Of a stretch of 64,000 bases of DNA, positions 1 to 13,800 are shown one piece after another. The first letter of the stretch is position 1. Each line of letters starts with the position of its first letter. A program made the translations under genes and the position numbers. This DNA comes from Neodontobutis hainanensis (lineage: Eukaryota; Chordata; Actinopteri; Gobiiformes; Odontobutidae). Location of the stretch: NCBI GenBank assembly GCA_024349245.1, contig JALDNG010000022.1:5966001-6030000 (forward strand). Direction: 5' to 3'. The notes under the pieces are model-generated. The model saw nothing but the letters and a program-made list of their open reading frames with translations, searched no databases and had not been told where the DNA came from.

Positions 1-303
1 TTCTCTGAGTTCCCATTACTGTGAGCCTGTGCCATTTAAATCCTCTGGGCTGCCACTGAACAGGATGCTCTTCTAATGGGAATAGAGACCGAGCAGAGAG
101 AGAGTCTGGGCCTAGCCCAAAGCTGACACACACATAAACACACAAGCTTGCTGTCGATCCGTCAGTCTCAGTTTCCTTCTGTCCCTTTTATTTTTGGAAG
201 TGCTGTTTTTAGGTTGAGCCGAACAGAACACCAGGACCCCTGTAAGATGTGTTCAAGAAAACTATAACACTAGCTATGTTTAGAACAAGACTTCCTTTCT
301 GAC

Positions 304-336
<33 letters not shown>

Positions 337-1798
337 CTACACCTTAGGTCCCGTAGGTCTGACTCAGTGGAAAGATGCAGAGTTAGAAGTCCTATGGGTT
401 ACTAAGCAGAATAGTCTGCTGTGGAGATTTCTCTATAGACTTACACAGAGGCTTAGAATAAAGGTTTGCATTTCGATTATTAAACTACAATGTACAGGTC
501 TGAATCTAAGGTCTGAACTTAAGAAAGGGTTGAAAAGCTCTATACTAAAAAAGACACTGCTAATGTATTTAGTGTCCCAGTCCATCTTCTTTGCAACAAA
601 ATAACCCGTAGAACACAGCAAATACACTGTCAGCAGATCAAAATGGTTCAAACAATGGTAGATCAGAGAAAAAAACAGCAGCAAGTACGCTGTATTTTAC
701 ACTACAGAAGCTAAATGGCTGTTTATGATACGGAAGTATGAGCTACTTAACATTTTACTGCAATAATAAACAACAAACTGACAGTAAGTTGCCAAAATGA
801 GTAGCTTGCATACTAGCAGAGTAAGCATAAATAACAGCATCTATTTACATACCGGACAAGCGTTTAGGAGACAGAGGAGAATGAATAGCTGTGTCATGTT
901 TGGCTCAGAATGGTAGCCAGTTAAACATTCATGCACACACTGACAGCAAGTTCAAGTTTAAGATGAGATGACCCCTTTTTTTTCAGCAGTGCTGTGTCCC
1001 CCTCTGTTTTGGCTGATGTTTGAGTATTCCCAGAGTTGGGTCCGTGGTGCTCCCTGGATGTCAGATTGAAGACGATGGCTGCCAGTCTCTGTCATGTCTA
1101 GTCCTCATTCAGTCTTCCCTCGACTCTTTCTGTCCTAGACTGACCTCCCTCACCCTTTCGCAGTCCACACTGTCCGCTCTCACCACCACACATCCTCCAA
1201 AACCTTTTCAAGAATGATTTCCACTCATTGATGAACTACAACTGCCCGACTGTGGAAAACATGTGGTTCCTGTTTCTTTACTGTACATAGTGTCATTTAT
1301 CTTTTTTTGTAACCATTTTCATGATCATGTCTGGTCACACTGATGTGTCTTTTTATTACATTTAAGATCAATAAATAATCCTTGATGACAAAGCAAATGT
1401 TCTAAACTCCAATTTAAAGTTAAAAAGATTTCAAACTTTCCAAATATGCCATCTTTTACTTTTAGTTCAACATGAATAGTTACTTCCACATTGGAGTGGG
1501 CAATTAGTGAAAATATCCACTGGAGACTGTGCTATTGTCGGTGAAAATGCGAGCTAATTGCCTGAAGAGCTTTACATTCTCCTTTCATTCACCTCTTAGA
1601 CTTGAAAGGAACGCTATTGAACATTCTGGGAAAAAAAAAACACTTTTCTATCTGTTCAAAAACTTTTTCTCAGCAGCTGGCCCTTGTCCTTGTTCCAGGT
1701 CACTAATATGAAGTAAATGGTGACATATTTCTGCAGAAAATACCAGTGCAGTTCAGGAGAAAAAGACAAAAATGGATACGAGTGGTACAAGGACTCAC
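1..1798. other. Left-edge stretch, read as intron of polrmt; no coding exon seen
   Basis: This stretch lies downstream of the last polrmt exon in the window, and I could not find the remaining polrmt exons (FPPNFIHSLDS and HDCYWTH motifs) on its minus strand. It is therefore most simply an intron. It contains an (AC)n microsatellite at 307-335. On the plus strand it carries a poly(A)-signal hexamer AATAAA at 1370-1375, preceded by a stretch with 3'UTR character (1000-1360), but I recognise no coding exon upstream of it. Confidence 0.5.
307..335. repeat. (AC)n microsatellite
   Basis: Uninterrupted AC dinucleotide tract of 29 bases. Confidence 0.95.
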
Positions 1799-1851
1799 TC
1801 TTTGGTGTCATGGCTGATCTGGAGGTTGATGTGCTGCATGGTACTCTTCAG
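1799..1851 (-). CDS. polrmt: polrmt exon 16, last exon in the window
   Basis: 53 bp, phase 0 in and phase 2 out, residues 1177-1193 plus two bases. It encodes LKSTMQHINLQISHDTK, which fills the slot of human IGGGIQSITYTHNGDISRK between IQPY and the FPPNF motif. The acceptor TTTGTCTCTGCAG and donor GTGAGT are strong, and the phase fits exon 15. The exon is short and this segment is variable, and intron 15 before it is 6.2 kb, so confidence is lower than for its neighbours. Confidence 0.78.
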
Positions 1852-4800
1852 CTGCAGAGACAAAACACAAAAGAAAAGGGAACTTTAGTTAAACCTTTAT
1901 GAAAAGTAGATATCTTTTGTACGTTCAGTATATTGTTCAAGCAGATCTATACATATTTTCCACCTCTTAAAACACTGTCCAAGTACTTTATATTCCCAAT
2001 TTAATCTTATACCTGTTGTTAATCACATAATCATAAAAGTATGCGATATTTAAAATGAATACAAGCTTTTTACCTCATTCAATAAAGCTCTTTAGGTCAT
2101 TGACAAACATCTTTAAGGAAATTATTAACTATTAATCAAAAAACACTTAACATTTAGCAGATTATAATTGTGTAATTTACTAAATATGAAGTATCTCAGT
2201 GAGCAGGATAAAAGTCACCGTTATAAAAAAACAGATTATTTTGTACAAAAATGAACAATCCAGTAACAAGCAGTTGAGCTGAAGTAAAACTAAACGGTGC
2301 TCCTTGAGTCCTAAAGCTGTGCCTGTGCTTCAAAAGTTGAACTTATTAATAAGAGCAGTTCTAGTCTCCCCTGTAAAGGCAGACACAAGGCGTTTTAAGG
2401 GGATTAAAGCCAGGACCTAAAGGATACAGTGCATTTTCAGTCTAGGATTAATCTAAAGCTAAAGTATGTGCCACGTTCACAGCCTCAATAGTTTTCACAG
2501 TGCTCTCTGTCGGCACATTTCTGCATCGTTGGCACCCACAGATCTCAGCTAAAAAGCAGATTAAATGAGGTGCAGTTTCCGCTTTTTTTTTTTTTTTTTG
2601 GGGATTTGGACTAAAGGATGACGCCCACACAGCAGTCTGGTACAAGTGTGTGAGCAGTGACCTAGTCATACCCCATCAGCTCCAGCTCTGTCACTTCACC
2701 CGTTTCTTTACACACACACACACACCATGAAATTGGGGAGCTCAGTTCATGGAAAACGAACTGTCAAGCTGAAAACTGGTACATTTTTAATGCAAGGCTC
2801 ACAGGTGGCAGGTGGAGGCAGGACACTGACTATACCTCACTTAAAAGACAGCACTCAGTATAGTCAGGTCAATGCTAGCACAAATTGAGAAGCTAAGATT
2901 TAGCTTGACTGAATGGAAGGAAGAAACATCAGGTAAAGGTAAATCTGAGGATTTGGTGTAATTGTGCTCACTCTTCTGTAATATGATATTCTTGTGTTTT
3001 CTTGATTGGCACATGTTGAGATCTGGTGTAACACATTTCCCCTCTCTGCACGAACACACATGAATGACCTTAATGTGTTCATAGCATAATTCTAGGCTAT
3101 TAGGATGTCACAACGATGACATTAGACAGAAATATAAAACTGTTATCTGAAAAATAGCTCTGGAAGTTTATGACTAGAGATTATTTATAACAATCTGTAG
3201 GTTTTAGTTTGTTTTTGTCAGTGTAAACAAATATCACCTGGTCATTTTTATGCTACATAGAAAGAATGTATTATCCTTTGTGCTTCTGGTCCCAGTGTGT
3301 TAAAGTGCATGAAGGGTGTGTCCGACAGCCGGGCCAGTGCCTCTCAGACAGGGCAGAGTTTCCCAGACCCTTGGATGAATGCCTGGGTGGGAACAACAGG
3401 CCTCTATCAGGGGACTGATAGGACTGGCATCAGGCTGCCCGCTCCTCGTCACTCTGAGCATATTGCATTAATGTGTTTACCTTCCATTCACCCTCCACTA
3501 ATGCATCAGAGTGTGTCTGACATCAGCTCGCCCCGACGCCCATCCACCTGAGACGGAAAGCACCTCTATTTCGTTTACCTCGCTACTTTATTCAAATCCA
3601 GATCCAAACACTAATATTCACTTCATACACACGGACATAATAACTGACTCATAATAACTAACACAACATTATCAAAGGGGAAATGCTTTTGAATGTGTTT
3701 GTTCACAATAATTAATGGAGCCACATGAAAACTAATTTGCATTAATTTCCTTGTTTTTAGGTCGAACACACACAGCTGTATCTCAAAGAGAAAGAGCCAA
3801 GGTAAAAACACAAATCAATTCATGTCGGGCAGCCTTCGGTGTTTGTAATTATAATATTTGGTTTGTTTATGAAAGATAATACAAATTACCTTTTTAACAG
3901 AACATGCTTGGATTTTTTATTCAATATGACTAATTCATGTCCACTTCTCCCATTTAAGCTTGTCTGATAAAGAATTCTTGTGAAAAAAAAAGCACAAGGG
4001 CACAGTCTAACCACCAACATCCTTTGGAGACTTTACAACTACGGGTTTGGGGCTAATGTACAGCTCCTGGTTTGATCTTGCTCACTTCACTGTGGGATTA
4101 ACACCGAGGACACAGGGGCTCTTTGAAGCACTCATCTCCTCACTATCCGAACTCCTCTCCCTATTCTGCTACATGCTCCTTACAGCTCTGTAATGACCTC
4201 TTGCAAAGCAAACAGTTCATCGGGCTGTGCTCGCTAAGGGTTTTAGGAGTGAGATATATAGTGGAAAAGTGTGTTTTTACATGTCTATAAACATGTCTAA
4301 GAAAAGGAAAAAAAGCACTCACAAGAGAATTAGACGGACTCTGGTTATTGATTGTTGTTAAAGCCGATGAAAACTGATGGGATGAAAACTGTGACATCAA
4401 GACTTCCATTAAGTGATACTTTGTATATAAACCAATAGTAGGCTGACACGGAGAAGGTTTATTAAACCTTAACAATGTGTTTGCGGCTTCTTTATTGGTC
4501 AAAAAAACATTGTTTTGAGATGATTAATTACACAAGCCCTTACTCTTACACACTTGATCATTTGTCTCCAATCTCTGCACGACCAGAAAAATAACACAAA
4601 GGAGCCTATGACAACATGCTGGAATTACATTTGAGTAATTATTAGGTACAGTGAGATACAGTGAGTTAAAGCATTGTTAATTAAAAAAGCCACACTACCA
4701 AGCTCTTTCTTGGCAGCAAGCTTTACAAATTATATTATGACTGAAAATATCTTGTCTATTCTAGATTGTATTGAAAGTCACAGTATTTAAAAAAATATAT

Positions 4801-7800
4801 AATAATTCCAACAGAACACCACATTGTCTTAAGATAATTTTCATGGGTCCCTGAAATGAAACAGAAACAAAAAATACACAATACACAATGCAATAATAAT
4901 TTCCCTCTTGAGATGTAATGTGAGCTATTTAACAAAAAACACCCTGTAGTCGTGATGGAAAAGACTTCAACAGAGATGAGGTTTTACATTTTCAAACACG
5001 GCAGACAAGAGAGACCAAGGCTTGATGCAAACATATACCATGCCAGTGTTATGGTGCCAACTTAAACAGGGGCTCATGTGTTAACAGTCTCAGTCCATAG
5101 TGGTCTGAAGGTCATTGTGTGATGAATGACAGAATCTTACACTTATCATGAAATGGTTTAAAATATAATGTAGAAGAACCCCATTAGTTCCTGTCATGGG
5201 TGCCATTTCATCCATCAGTGATGATGGAAGCACTTTGGGAGTCTCTGTCCATCAATCCTATTTTTACACACATCTTTGTGTCTGTAAGGACAGGTTATAT
5301 GGGTAGGGAAGAGAGTCCCGTGATGTAACAAGGGGTGAGGGTCAGACAAGTAGAGGTTACCACTGGAGTGATTAATAGACTGTCACACTGTGAATGAGGT
5401 CAGTAGTGTACACTGTACTCATTAGAATGCATGCCTGCATGATGTGTACACAAGACCTGACTCTAAACCCTGAGGGGGTGATGAATGGGTCCTGGACTAA
5501 CCCTGCGGTGCGTCTTTGGGGAATAGGCTCCAGCAGACTAAATCACCTGAGAGATGTCACACAGATGGCCTTGTGCATGACAGTCATCAGTAACCACATG
5601 TAGGCTGTTCTGTAGAAAGGGGAATCCCCATTTTTCACAGAGTGGTTAACAGCTAATGTCCTGCTTGTTCAAAGTAATGCCAGACACACTTCCACTTGGA
5701 TGTTCCGGGTCACTTTGCTTCTCTTGTTAAGAAAGACGGATACAGCTGCAGACTCACTTTTTGAACTTCCACGGACCTTTCCTGGACTGTCTTTCTCCCA
5801 AAGTTTCCTTTTCAACCTCTCAGGGGTGTCCTTGCAACTTAAACCGCATTTATTATTTTACCCCCAAATGCCACAAGATTCTGCAAGATCTTGTCCTCAG
5901 GAACAACGTCCTTCTGGCAAGAGTCGTGAGGGCATCACATTGACATTTAGAGATATGTGCTTCCCTAAAATTAGAAAAAGCCAACTCATTGTGACTACAG
6001 ACTGGATAACTTTTCCATCTCTGCCCTAATTCTGCTTTTTTATTTTTTATTTTTACAAAGACATAGAGGACGTCTTTATTAGGGTAGGGCTGTAATAAAT
6101 GAATACTGCCCCAATTTTGAGTTCTAGGCATAGTACTTGCCACCATAAAGCCAGGATTACCTGACACTTTCTCTCCACATGGAGGACATTAGATTACACT
6201 ATAAACTCCAAAATCCAGCCAATCTAACTGATGAGTCCCGTGTGTCACAGTCCACTGAGAATGAGATTTCACCCACTGTAACCTTGCCTGTGAGAGAGGG
6301 ATGAAAAATAAACAAGAAACAGGAACAAGAGTGACCTCTGATCCAATTATCTCATCTGCCAATCCTGTTAGACAGCCTCGCTGGTGTATGTTCATATTCC
6401 TTTCAGCTTCTGCCTCCTGTTCCAATTGTCACTGTGCCTTCAGCTATGGATAATACTCAGCATAAAGGTACTTATTTCAGTTCACTTGCAACTCATACGG
6501 TGTTGCTCTTGTAGCCATTGTCTCCTCAAATAGTTTTTGTAACACACTTCATCCTCTGGGGTATAATTACTAACGACCCCTAGAAATCCTGGCCTTGAAT
6601 TTAAGAGGCGGAGCGGAGACTGGGAGTTTGAATTTAATCCAGCCATACAGTAAAAAGGTGACCTTTCTCTTTGATTTTTGTTGCTTAGTGATGCAACTGG
6701 ATTAGAGAATTATAGCCAGGGATGAAGAAAGTTATCTGTGACACATGAGCTAAAACCTTTGTTTCTGATGCAAGGAGTCACAGCTTCATTCACTTCTTTA
6801 GAGGCCTCGGAAAAGGCACAGGCTAATCAACTTCCATGTCCCTGGGCATTAAAGAAAAATCAGATCAAATCAAGCGATGCGGCATACTACATCAACAGAG
6901 AGATGAAACCACAAGGGACGCCGCCATCTGTCACCCTCACTCGTTTGCACCTGCTTATGAGGTGTCACTCCCCCCCAAGGCCAACCTTCTGCTTGATGTC
7001 ATACCAAAAGAGCAGACTGCATGCAGGCCGGCCTATGGACGAACACTCTGTTGGCGTGCAGCATATGCTTTCTGACGGATTCCTCACTTCACTTCGCCTG
7101 CAGTATGTGGAGGTCGAAAACATTTATATAACCATGAAGGCACATATGATGACCACGTGGACTCGCATATAGGGCCCACTATCATTAGATGTGCCAGAAC
7201 ACAGACATTTTATCTCCAAGACATGCCACTATCACAGTCCCCACAGTTTGGGGACTGTTTCAGTTTGGCCAATTATAGCACAATCAGAATACACCATCAG
7301 CACTGCCCCTGTGCCCCTGTGCAACAAACCTATCAAGACTTGGAAAGGCCAACCGGGACATTCCTTTCACTATAGGCTTCTGGCTTTGTGATTAAGGCTT
7401 AGGGGCACACATTTGACAACATGGGCAATATAATACCTCACAGAGTTGAGCTTTATGTTGCAAGAACAAGACTAAAATTATGACTATTTGTTTCTAATAA
7501 TTTGGTGTTGGTTGTTCATTAGGAAATGTGTACTTATACACACTAGTTTAGATATGTAGTGTATATGTAGATATGTAAATTTATAAAATAGCCAAAAAAA
7601 TAATCTGAAGCTTACATTTTATTAATCTATAATTTACACAAAACTATAAAAAAGCAATTACCACAGAAACTGTTCTTATATAGTATTCAACTAAATACAC
7701 TGTACAGTACTGTAAGTGTAGAAGGAATGGCTACCTCTTTCCCCAGAAGAAAACTTTAGTTTCATCAAAATCTCAAGTCCAATGAACAATGTAACATTAT

Positions 7801-10800
7801 TAGAGTATTCCAAAGGCGTGTCAGATGGGTGCTTTAAAAAGGTCAGGTTTGGACATTTTTGATTTTTTGAGTTGAAAAAGAGGTATGAGCAGGAGAAGAT
7901 AAAAGGTCAGTAGAATAAAAATAGGCTGTCTTAGGGCAGAAAAAAAGACAATAGCAAATGCTAATATACAATATATATGTACTATGACTTACAAAAAAGT
8001 GTAGAGTATGAAGAGTATGTGTCAATAACATCTGTACTCGACTTACCACTTGGTTGCGTTTACGATGGTAAGGTTGAATTATGGGTAATCCCAGGGGAGT
8101 CACCCACTCCACAGTGTGTCCAGACTTGGAAATGAGCCTGGCACTCTCTGTCAGCCAGTCCTGGAAAGGAGAGATGCCAGAAGAGGAAACATGACCACAA
8201 TCCGGACTCGAGAGCGTATCAAGCATGTCTCTATGAGTGTGTCTGTGAGTGTTTTGCATGTGCATCCTTTTATGTACATGCAAAACACTCACAGACACAC
8301 TCATAGAGACATGCTTGATTGTCTCTATGAGTGTGTCTGTGAGTGTTTTGCATGTGCATCCTTTTATGTACATGTATTGGACAAACAGGGCAAAGAATGT
8401 GAAACATCTCTGCTCATTCTGTTCTCTCACTGGGTTAAACATACAATAAATCAGGAGAACTCAGGCTATAAAAAAGATACTGTGTTGCATTTGGTACAAC
8501 CATGGTCTCCCCAAAGGCATCAACAGATGATATATGCATTGAATCGCTGCTCTATTTTATGAAACAATTGTCGAAGACTAAGGAACAGGTGAGAAATTGT
8601 TGCTTAATTTAAAAACTGCAAGTGAGACATTGCTGTTTGTGTAGTGTCTGGCACAGTTTAGCTCCTAGAATGAAAAGCTTTGGTAGTGTCCCACAAGAAT
8701 CTTTTCACACAATGAGCTGCTGTGAAGACAAATATATGCCCCGGCAAACCAATGTAGCAGCTTAGCCCAAAGCAGCTCCATTCATCACTCCCAGACTTTA
8801 GTCCAGGCACAATGAATCGGAGATAGCTTGAAAGCACGCAACAGCAGTGAGAGATTAACTAGATAGATAGCTGAACTGACTGACTTGGCCGATCAATAAG
8901 GTTGATAAGTAGAAAAAAAAAAAGTGGGCACATATTGATATTTACATGTCAACAGAGTAAAAGCTCAATGTACAGAGCAGGAGGGAGAGTCCAGAGGGGG
9001 TGCATGAAGTTCCCGTGTCTGGCTGTGTGGATGTGACCTATTTTGAAGCAGCAGGTGCACACACACACACACGCTTTAGAAGGACGGGAATAGGATTTTT
9101 CATCTCAGACTGGGCCGTCCCTGCACATTTCCCAAAGGGTGCACCTTGCCAGTGGGTGGTGTTTCTATTAGCTATCCCAGACCAGGTGCACATCCCACAC
9201 CTATAAATGGAATCCATGTGATGAATGAGCGCCCCTGCCAGGGTAATAGTAAAGTATACCCATCATTGATGAAAATAAATTCCAGCCTATATTTCAATAC
9301 TACAAAGTCATAGAGATGGAGGTTGTTTTTTGTGTTTCTGACAAAAATTATTATGAATGGCGCACAGTTAACAAATACAAAAAAAATGGTTAAATGTGAA
9401 AAAATGAACAGTTTAATATCTATGATGTACCCACCTGAATTTCTCTGGTTCCTGTGAACATCTCTTTTAAACCACTGAAGACCAGACGCACCAGGTAATG
9501 AGATGCCTCCCACACATACTCCTAAAGAGGGAACACAAGAGTTAAACATATGTATTCATTGGGGGAGTCCAGCCATTAAAAAAACTAATTAATCACAAGC
9601 GTGGAGATTAATTAAATGCATATACTCCATTTATTGAGGGCATCTATCAAACGTGGTGTTAAATATAGTTATCTTAAGTGCTAGTTATCGCAGCGTGAAG
9701 CAACAGATAATAGAGTTAAAGTTCTGTATGATTAAACTGAAAATGTTTTAACCTTTTTCTGGGATTTTTTAATTCTCACTTTTTCCAAAATAAATCACCA
9801 AAATGAGCACAGTATTTTATGTTCATGTAAATTTATTCAGCACAGAGACATAATCCTTTCTACGGTAGAGTCTGCTTCTGCTTCCATCTTCCCCAATGCA
9901 ATCAGTCACAATTACACTCCCCACTAATTCCCTGTTTAAACAATTAGAGACATTATGCAGAAGTCATTTAGCCCAATTCTCCAGCTGTGAGACTGGAGAT
10001 ACAGCCTATCCCATCTATACAGACAATGAGATTAACACGAGCTATTGTAAGGAACTTTAGCTATCAGACATCTAATAAGCGCTAAAGTATGTAAGGGGAT
10101 TAAACGGTTCCGTTCCTGCCATGGTGTCATTCTACAGAATACAGAATAGGTGTGGCCATCAAACTCCACTTCTGCAGTTTGACCTAAAAATAGACACACA
10201 TTACAGCGGATGGCGAGTTTGGGTTAAGTTCAAGAGTCAGTACTTTGTCTGTGACAAATCAGTGTGAAGAAGAGAAGGGGGTGATAATATGAGAGGAAGG
10301 ATATATAGAGCAGATACTGTGCTAAAAGGCCCTTTCGTCGTGCCATGCTAAAAATAAGACAATGCACAGTCAAAGGGAGCCCCCTCCATCTTCAGCCTAC
10401 TGTACCTTGGGAAATTCATCAATCTCCTTCAGTCTCTTCTCAATCTGCAGGCGTCCCCCGTAGCGAGTGACCCCATACACCACAGTCATCACCGTCTGCT
10501 TGACGACCTTCCTACTGATGAAGCCCTCCAGGACCTCGGCAATCTTTAGACCTTTCTCTGCGTCCCGCGCACGCAACTCCTCCACCTGAAACACATAGAC
10601 ACAAACGTGTGTATGTTCAGGCGTCAAATGCACCGGAATCTATACAATCATTCTGATTATAAGCACAAATGTACGGTGACCACGGAGATGGCCCAATAGT
10701 CTCCTCCTAATGGTGCTTCTCCCTGTGTCTATGCAAGTCTGTGTGTTTGTATGATTGTACAGTCTTGTCTTGGAATTTGAGATGTGTGTCTTGTCTTCAT

Positions 10801-13800
10801 TTTCAGCTGAACAGGAACCTGCTGAAAAACTGTTTTATACTGAGTCAGACTCGATTGTTATTAATCTTTTCCTGCTTCAATATCTAAATGAAAATAACTA
10901 TATAAATACAGTCATTTGTACAACTGTGAGTCAACAAGGCCTTATACAATCTTCATCTTCTTCATGCAACAGTTAATGAAGGGCCCCAAGGTTACAAGAA
11001 AGAAGAGTTAAAAATAACTGGTTCTACAACACACTTGGATTTTCCCGATGTTGAAATGTCAGTTTTTCCACTTTACTTTCACATTGTTTCTCCCTAATAA
11101 TAGCCTGGATCACAGCAAGCCCTCTGCTTTGACTGCACAGTTTGCATGCTTGCCCTTTGAGCTTTTAGATATAAAAGAAAGTCTAACTTTGAGACTCTGA
11201 TGCTAGGCATATTAACTAAGCAATAATAAATGCAAGACAGAGTGCATGGGAAAACTTTAAGTGCTTCAACTGCTAGACAGGTCTAACTATGCAATCTAGT
11301 GAATCATCAGAATGTTAAGTACTTTTTCTTCTAATACTTTATAAGCAATAAGACTTACTTTGAGTACCACCACAGAAAACACATTTTAAACAGTCTTGTG
11401 AGGCTGACCTGCTGTGCCACTCCACTATAGACGTCCTGGGGCAAGTCACAAGGCATGAGGTTGACTGATGTGGCACCAATCACGTCTCTGCCCAGAGCGG
11501 CATAGTGCTGCAGACCATTACAGGAGCCGTCCTAGAGCAGAGAAGGACACAAGGTAAAAAAAGATGCAAGTGTTGGCGTCGACCACAGAAAAAAAAGGAA
11601 AGCTATACAGAATAAAAAAGTTTATTAAATGACAAAAAATTATTTATAAATTCCAAAGAAAACTAAACAAAATGAACAGATTAAAAGATGTGGGAAACAG
11701 CTGTGGGGAAATAATTGGTTGAGACACTTTGAGACCCAAAGCCACAGAAACCTAACACTAGCTAATTAGACTGGGGTTTGTATAAGAATCTTGAATTAAC
11801 TGCATAATTGAACAACACAATTGAACAGATATGGCACCAGACTGAGGAAAGACATTGAAAAATTACCAGATACAAACAATCATCATTTATCTGCACACAC
11901 TACATCTGCAGTAATTAAATTTTCAGTCAAAAAATATAGGCCCCATATTAATTGCCATGTTATGACTGGTCTCAAGTGTCAATGCCATTGAAGAAGTTTG
12001 AAGCTCTGTTTATTACTGAACATTTCTATAGCACTGTAAGAAAAAGGAAGGACAAGTCTGTATGTTTGATGTGCCTTCCATATAGTTTCAGCTAATTTTA
12101 ATATTGAATACATTAATATTGCACTATGCATTAAGTATTTCTGTTACCTGGTGAACAGGAAAATGAGAAATAAATTTTTCAGGATCAGGTGATCGAACTG
12201 CGCTGGCTATTTCCATACAGCAGGCCAGAGCTTGCCACGGCTCATCTGCATTCATCCACCAGTTCTTGCCCTGAACAAGTGGCACATTGCACACATACAT
12301 TTAGTCTTGTATTTTGGCAGAATCATTTACATGTTGTCATAGAACTGATAAAAGAATCCTAATTTGCATTGTGAAGAAACATTTTATATGTATCTTTTGA
12401 TCAGTCTAATGAACTCTTTTATCAAAATATTTAACAATCTGATAAGTTTGAATTATTCAACATGAATAACAATGAAGAAAAAAGACTTACATTAAGTGGG
12501 TTATCAGCAGAATCCAGGATGTCTTCCAAAATGGAGTTGGCGTACTCTAACCTACCCTCTAGTGAGCTCCTCTTTTTCAATCCTGTCAGATTGACTAAAT
12601 GGATCTTTAACCAGTTCAAGCCCTTTGGACCAAGTGGCTTTCCTTCAGCAAACACAAGGATGGCCCGTGTGACATCACTCCCTAGGTGGTTAAAGTATGG
12701 GGGGCAAGGGTACGTACGTCCCCTGAAGTCCATACTATGAGGAAACCAGAAGACCTCATCACGCATGTAGTTGGCAATGGAAAGTTTATAAAGTGCATCC
12801 ATACGCAAACTGTGCATCTCACTGCATTTCTTTTTGGCAATGACGACCTCCCTCTTCATGTGAGCCTTCTCACTAGCGTTATACGATGGATCTTGGGGGC
12901 TAAAGTGAGGGATTTTGGGGGCTTCTGACATGGGCGGAGGAATGTCTAGTTTATCACTTCCCTTATCATTGAAAATTGAGATTATAATATCCAGCATGGG
13001 TTTATTGATCCTCCAGGCACAATTACCCAACTGATTAAGCGAGTCCATTACTGCTTGGAGGTTCTGGCTTTTCTCTAATAAAGCCTCGTGCTGGGTGGCT
13101 CCGTCTAATGTACGCATCAGCTTGGTAGGTGTCAGCAGGTAAGCTCCAAACTTTACCGAGGTCCAAGGCACAGGGGGACACAACATTGGGATCACGTAGG
13201 AGTCAAAAGTCAACTTGGTCTCCATGGCTTCCTGGTGCATCTGGTTGAGGATCGGGTGAGGTTTGATAAAGCCGACCTGTCAGGAGCACGAGAAAAGGCA
13301 GAGGTCAGTTTTAGTTACATCATGTTCTTCGCAGTATGGTGGATGACAGGTAATAATTCAGGTATGGCACCTAAGACAAGTGGTTAATAAAAGCTATATT
13401 TCAGTGAAATTTTGGGATCCACAAAAATACCATTAAATCTTTACAGCTAGTTGTAAGTGTATAGTAAAGATGTAACAAAAAAAATAATCTTCATTTAAGA
13501 ATTCTGGATTTAAAACTACAAAATAAAATTTATGCTCAATGGCCATGTTGTGTAATGAAAACATAAACAGTCAACTGATCAGTCAACAAACAAACAAAAA
13601 ATGTGCTGATTATGCCGTGGCTCCAAAACCGTTTGAGTCTATAATAATAGCTTGAACATTTCCAGTTTAGATCTCTAATACTGTACAGGTCACAGGGTAC
13701 ACCATATTAGACAATTTGAAAAAATAAAATAAAAGCAACCTGACAGAAAAAATATTTTGCCTGCATGAGTCAGACTTTCATGCTGAGCTGTCAAATCATT

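Noticed and set aside
1..1798. Search for the polrmt C-terminal exons (FPPNFIHSLDS, HDCYWTH)
   Set aside because: No reverse-strand sequence coding these motifs was found, so the exons are judged to lie beyond the left edge.
3297..3551. 84-codon plus-strand frame in polrmt intron 15
   Set aside because: Slightly GC-rich, but there is no domain, the start codon is non-ATG and no splice sites fit.
8218..8374. CRISPR-like array
   Set aside because: Only three unit copies, one reversed, in a eukaryotic intron; no regular spacers.
7843..8562. Overlapping long frames on both strands over the repeat at 8218-8374
   Set aside because: They arise from the inverted repeat read in both directions and from polrmt exon 15; no independent gene is supported.
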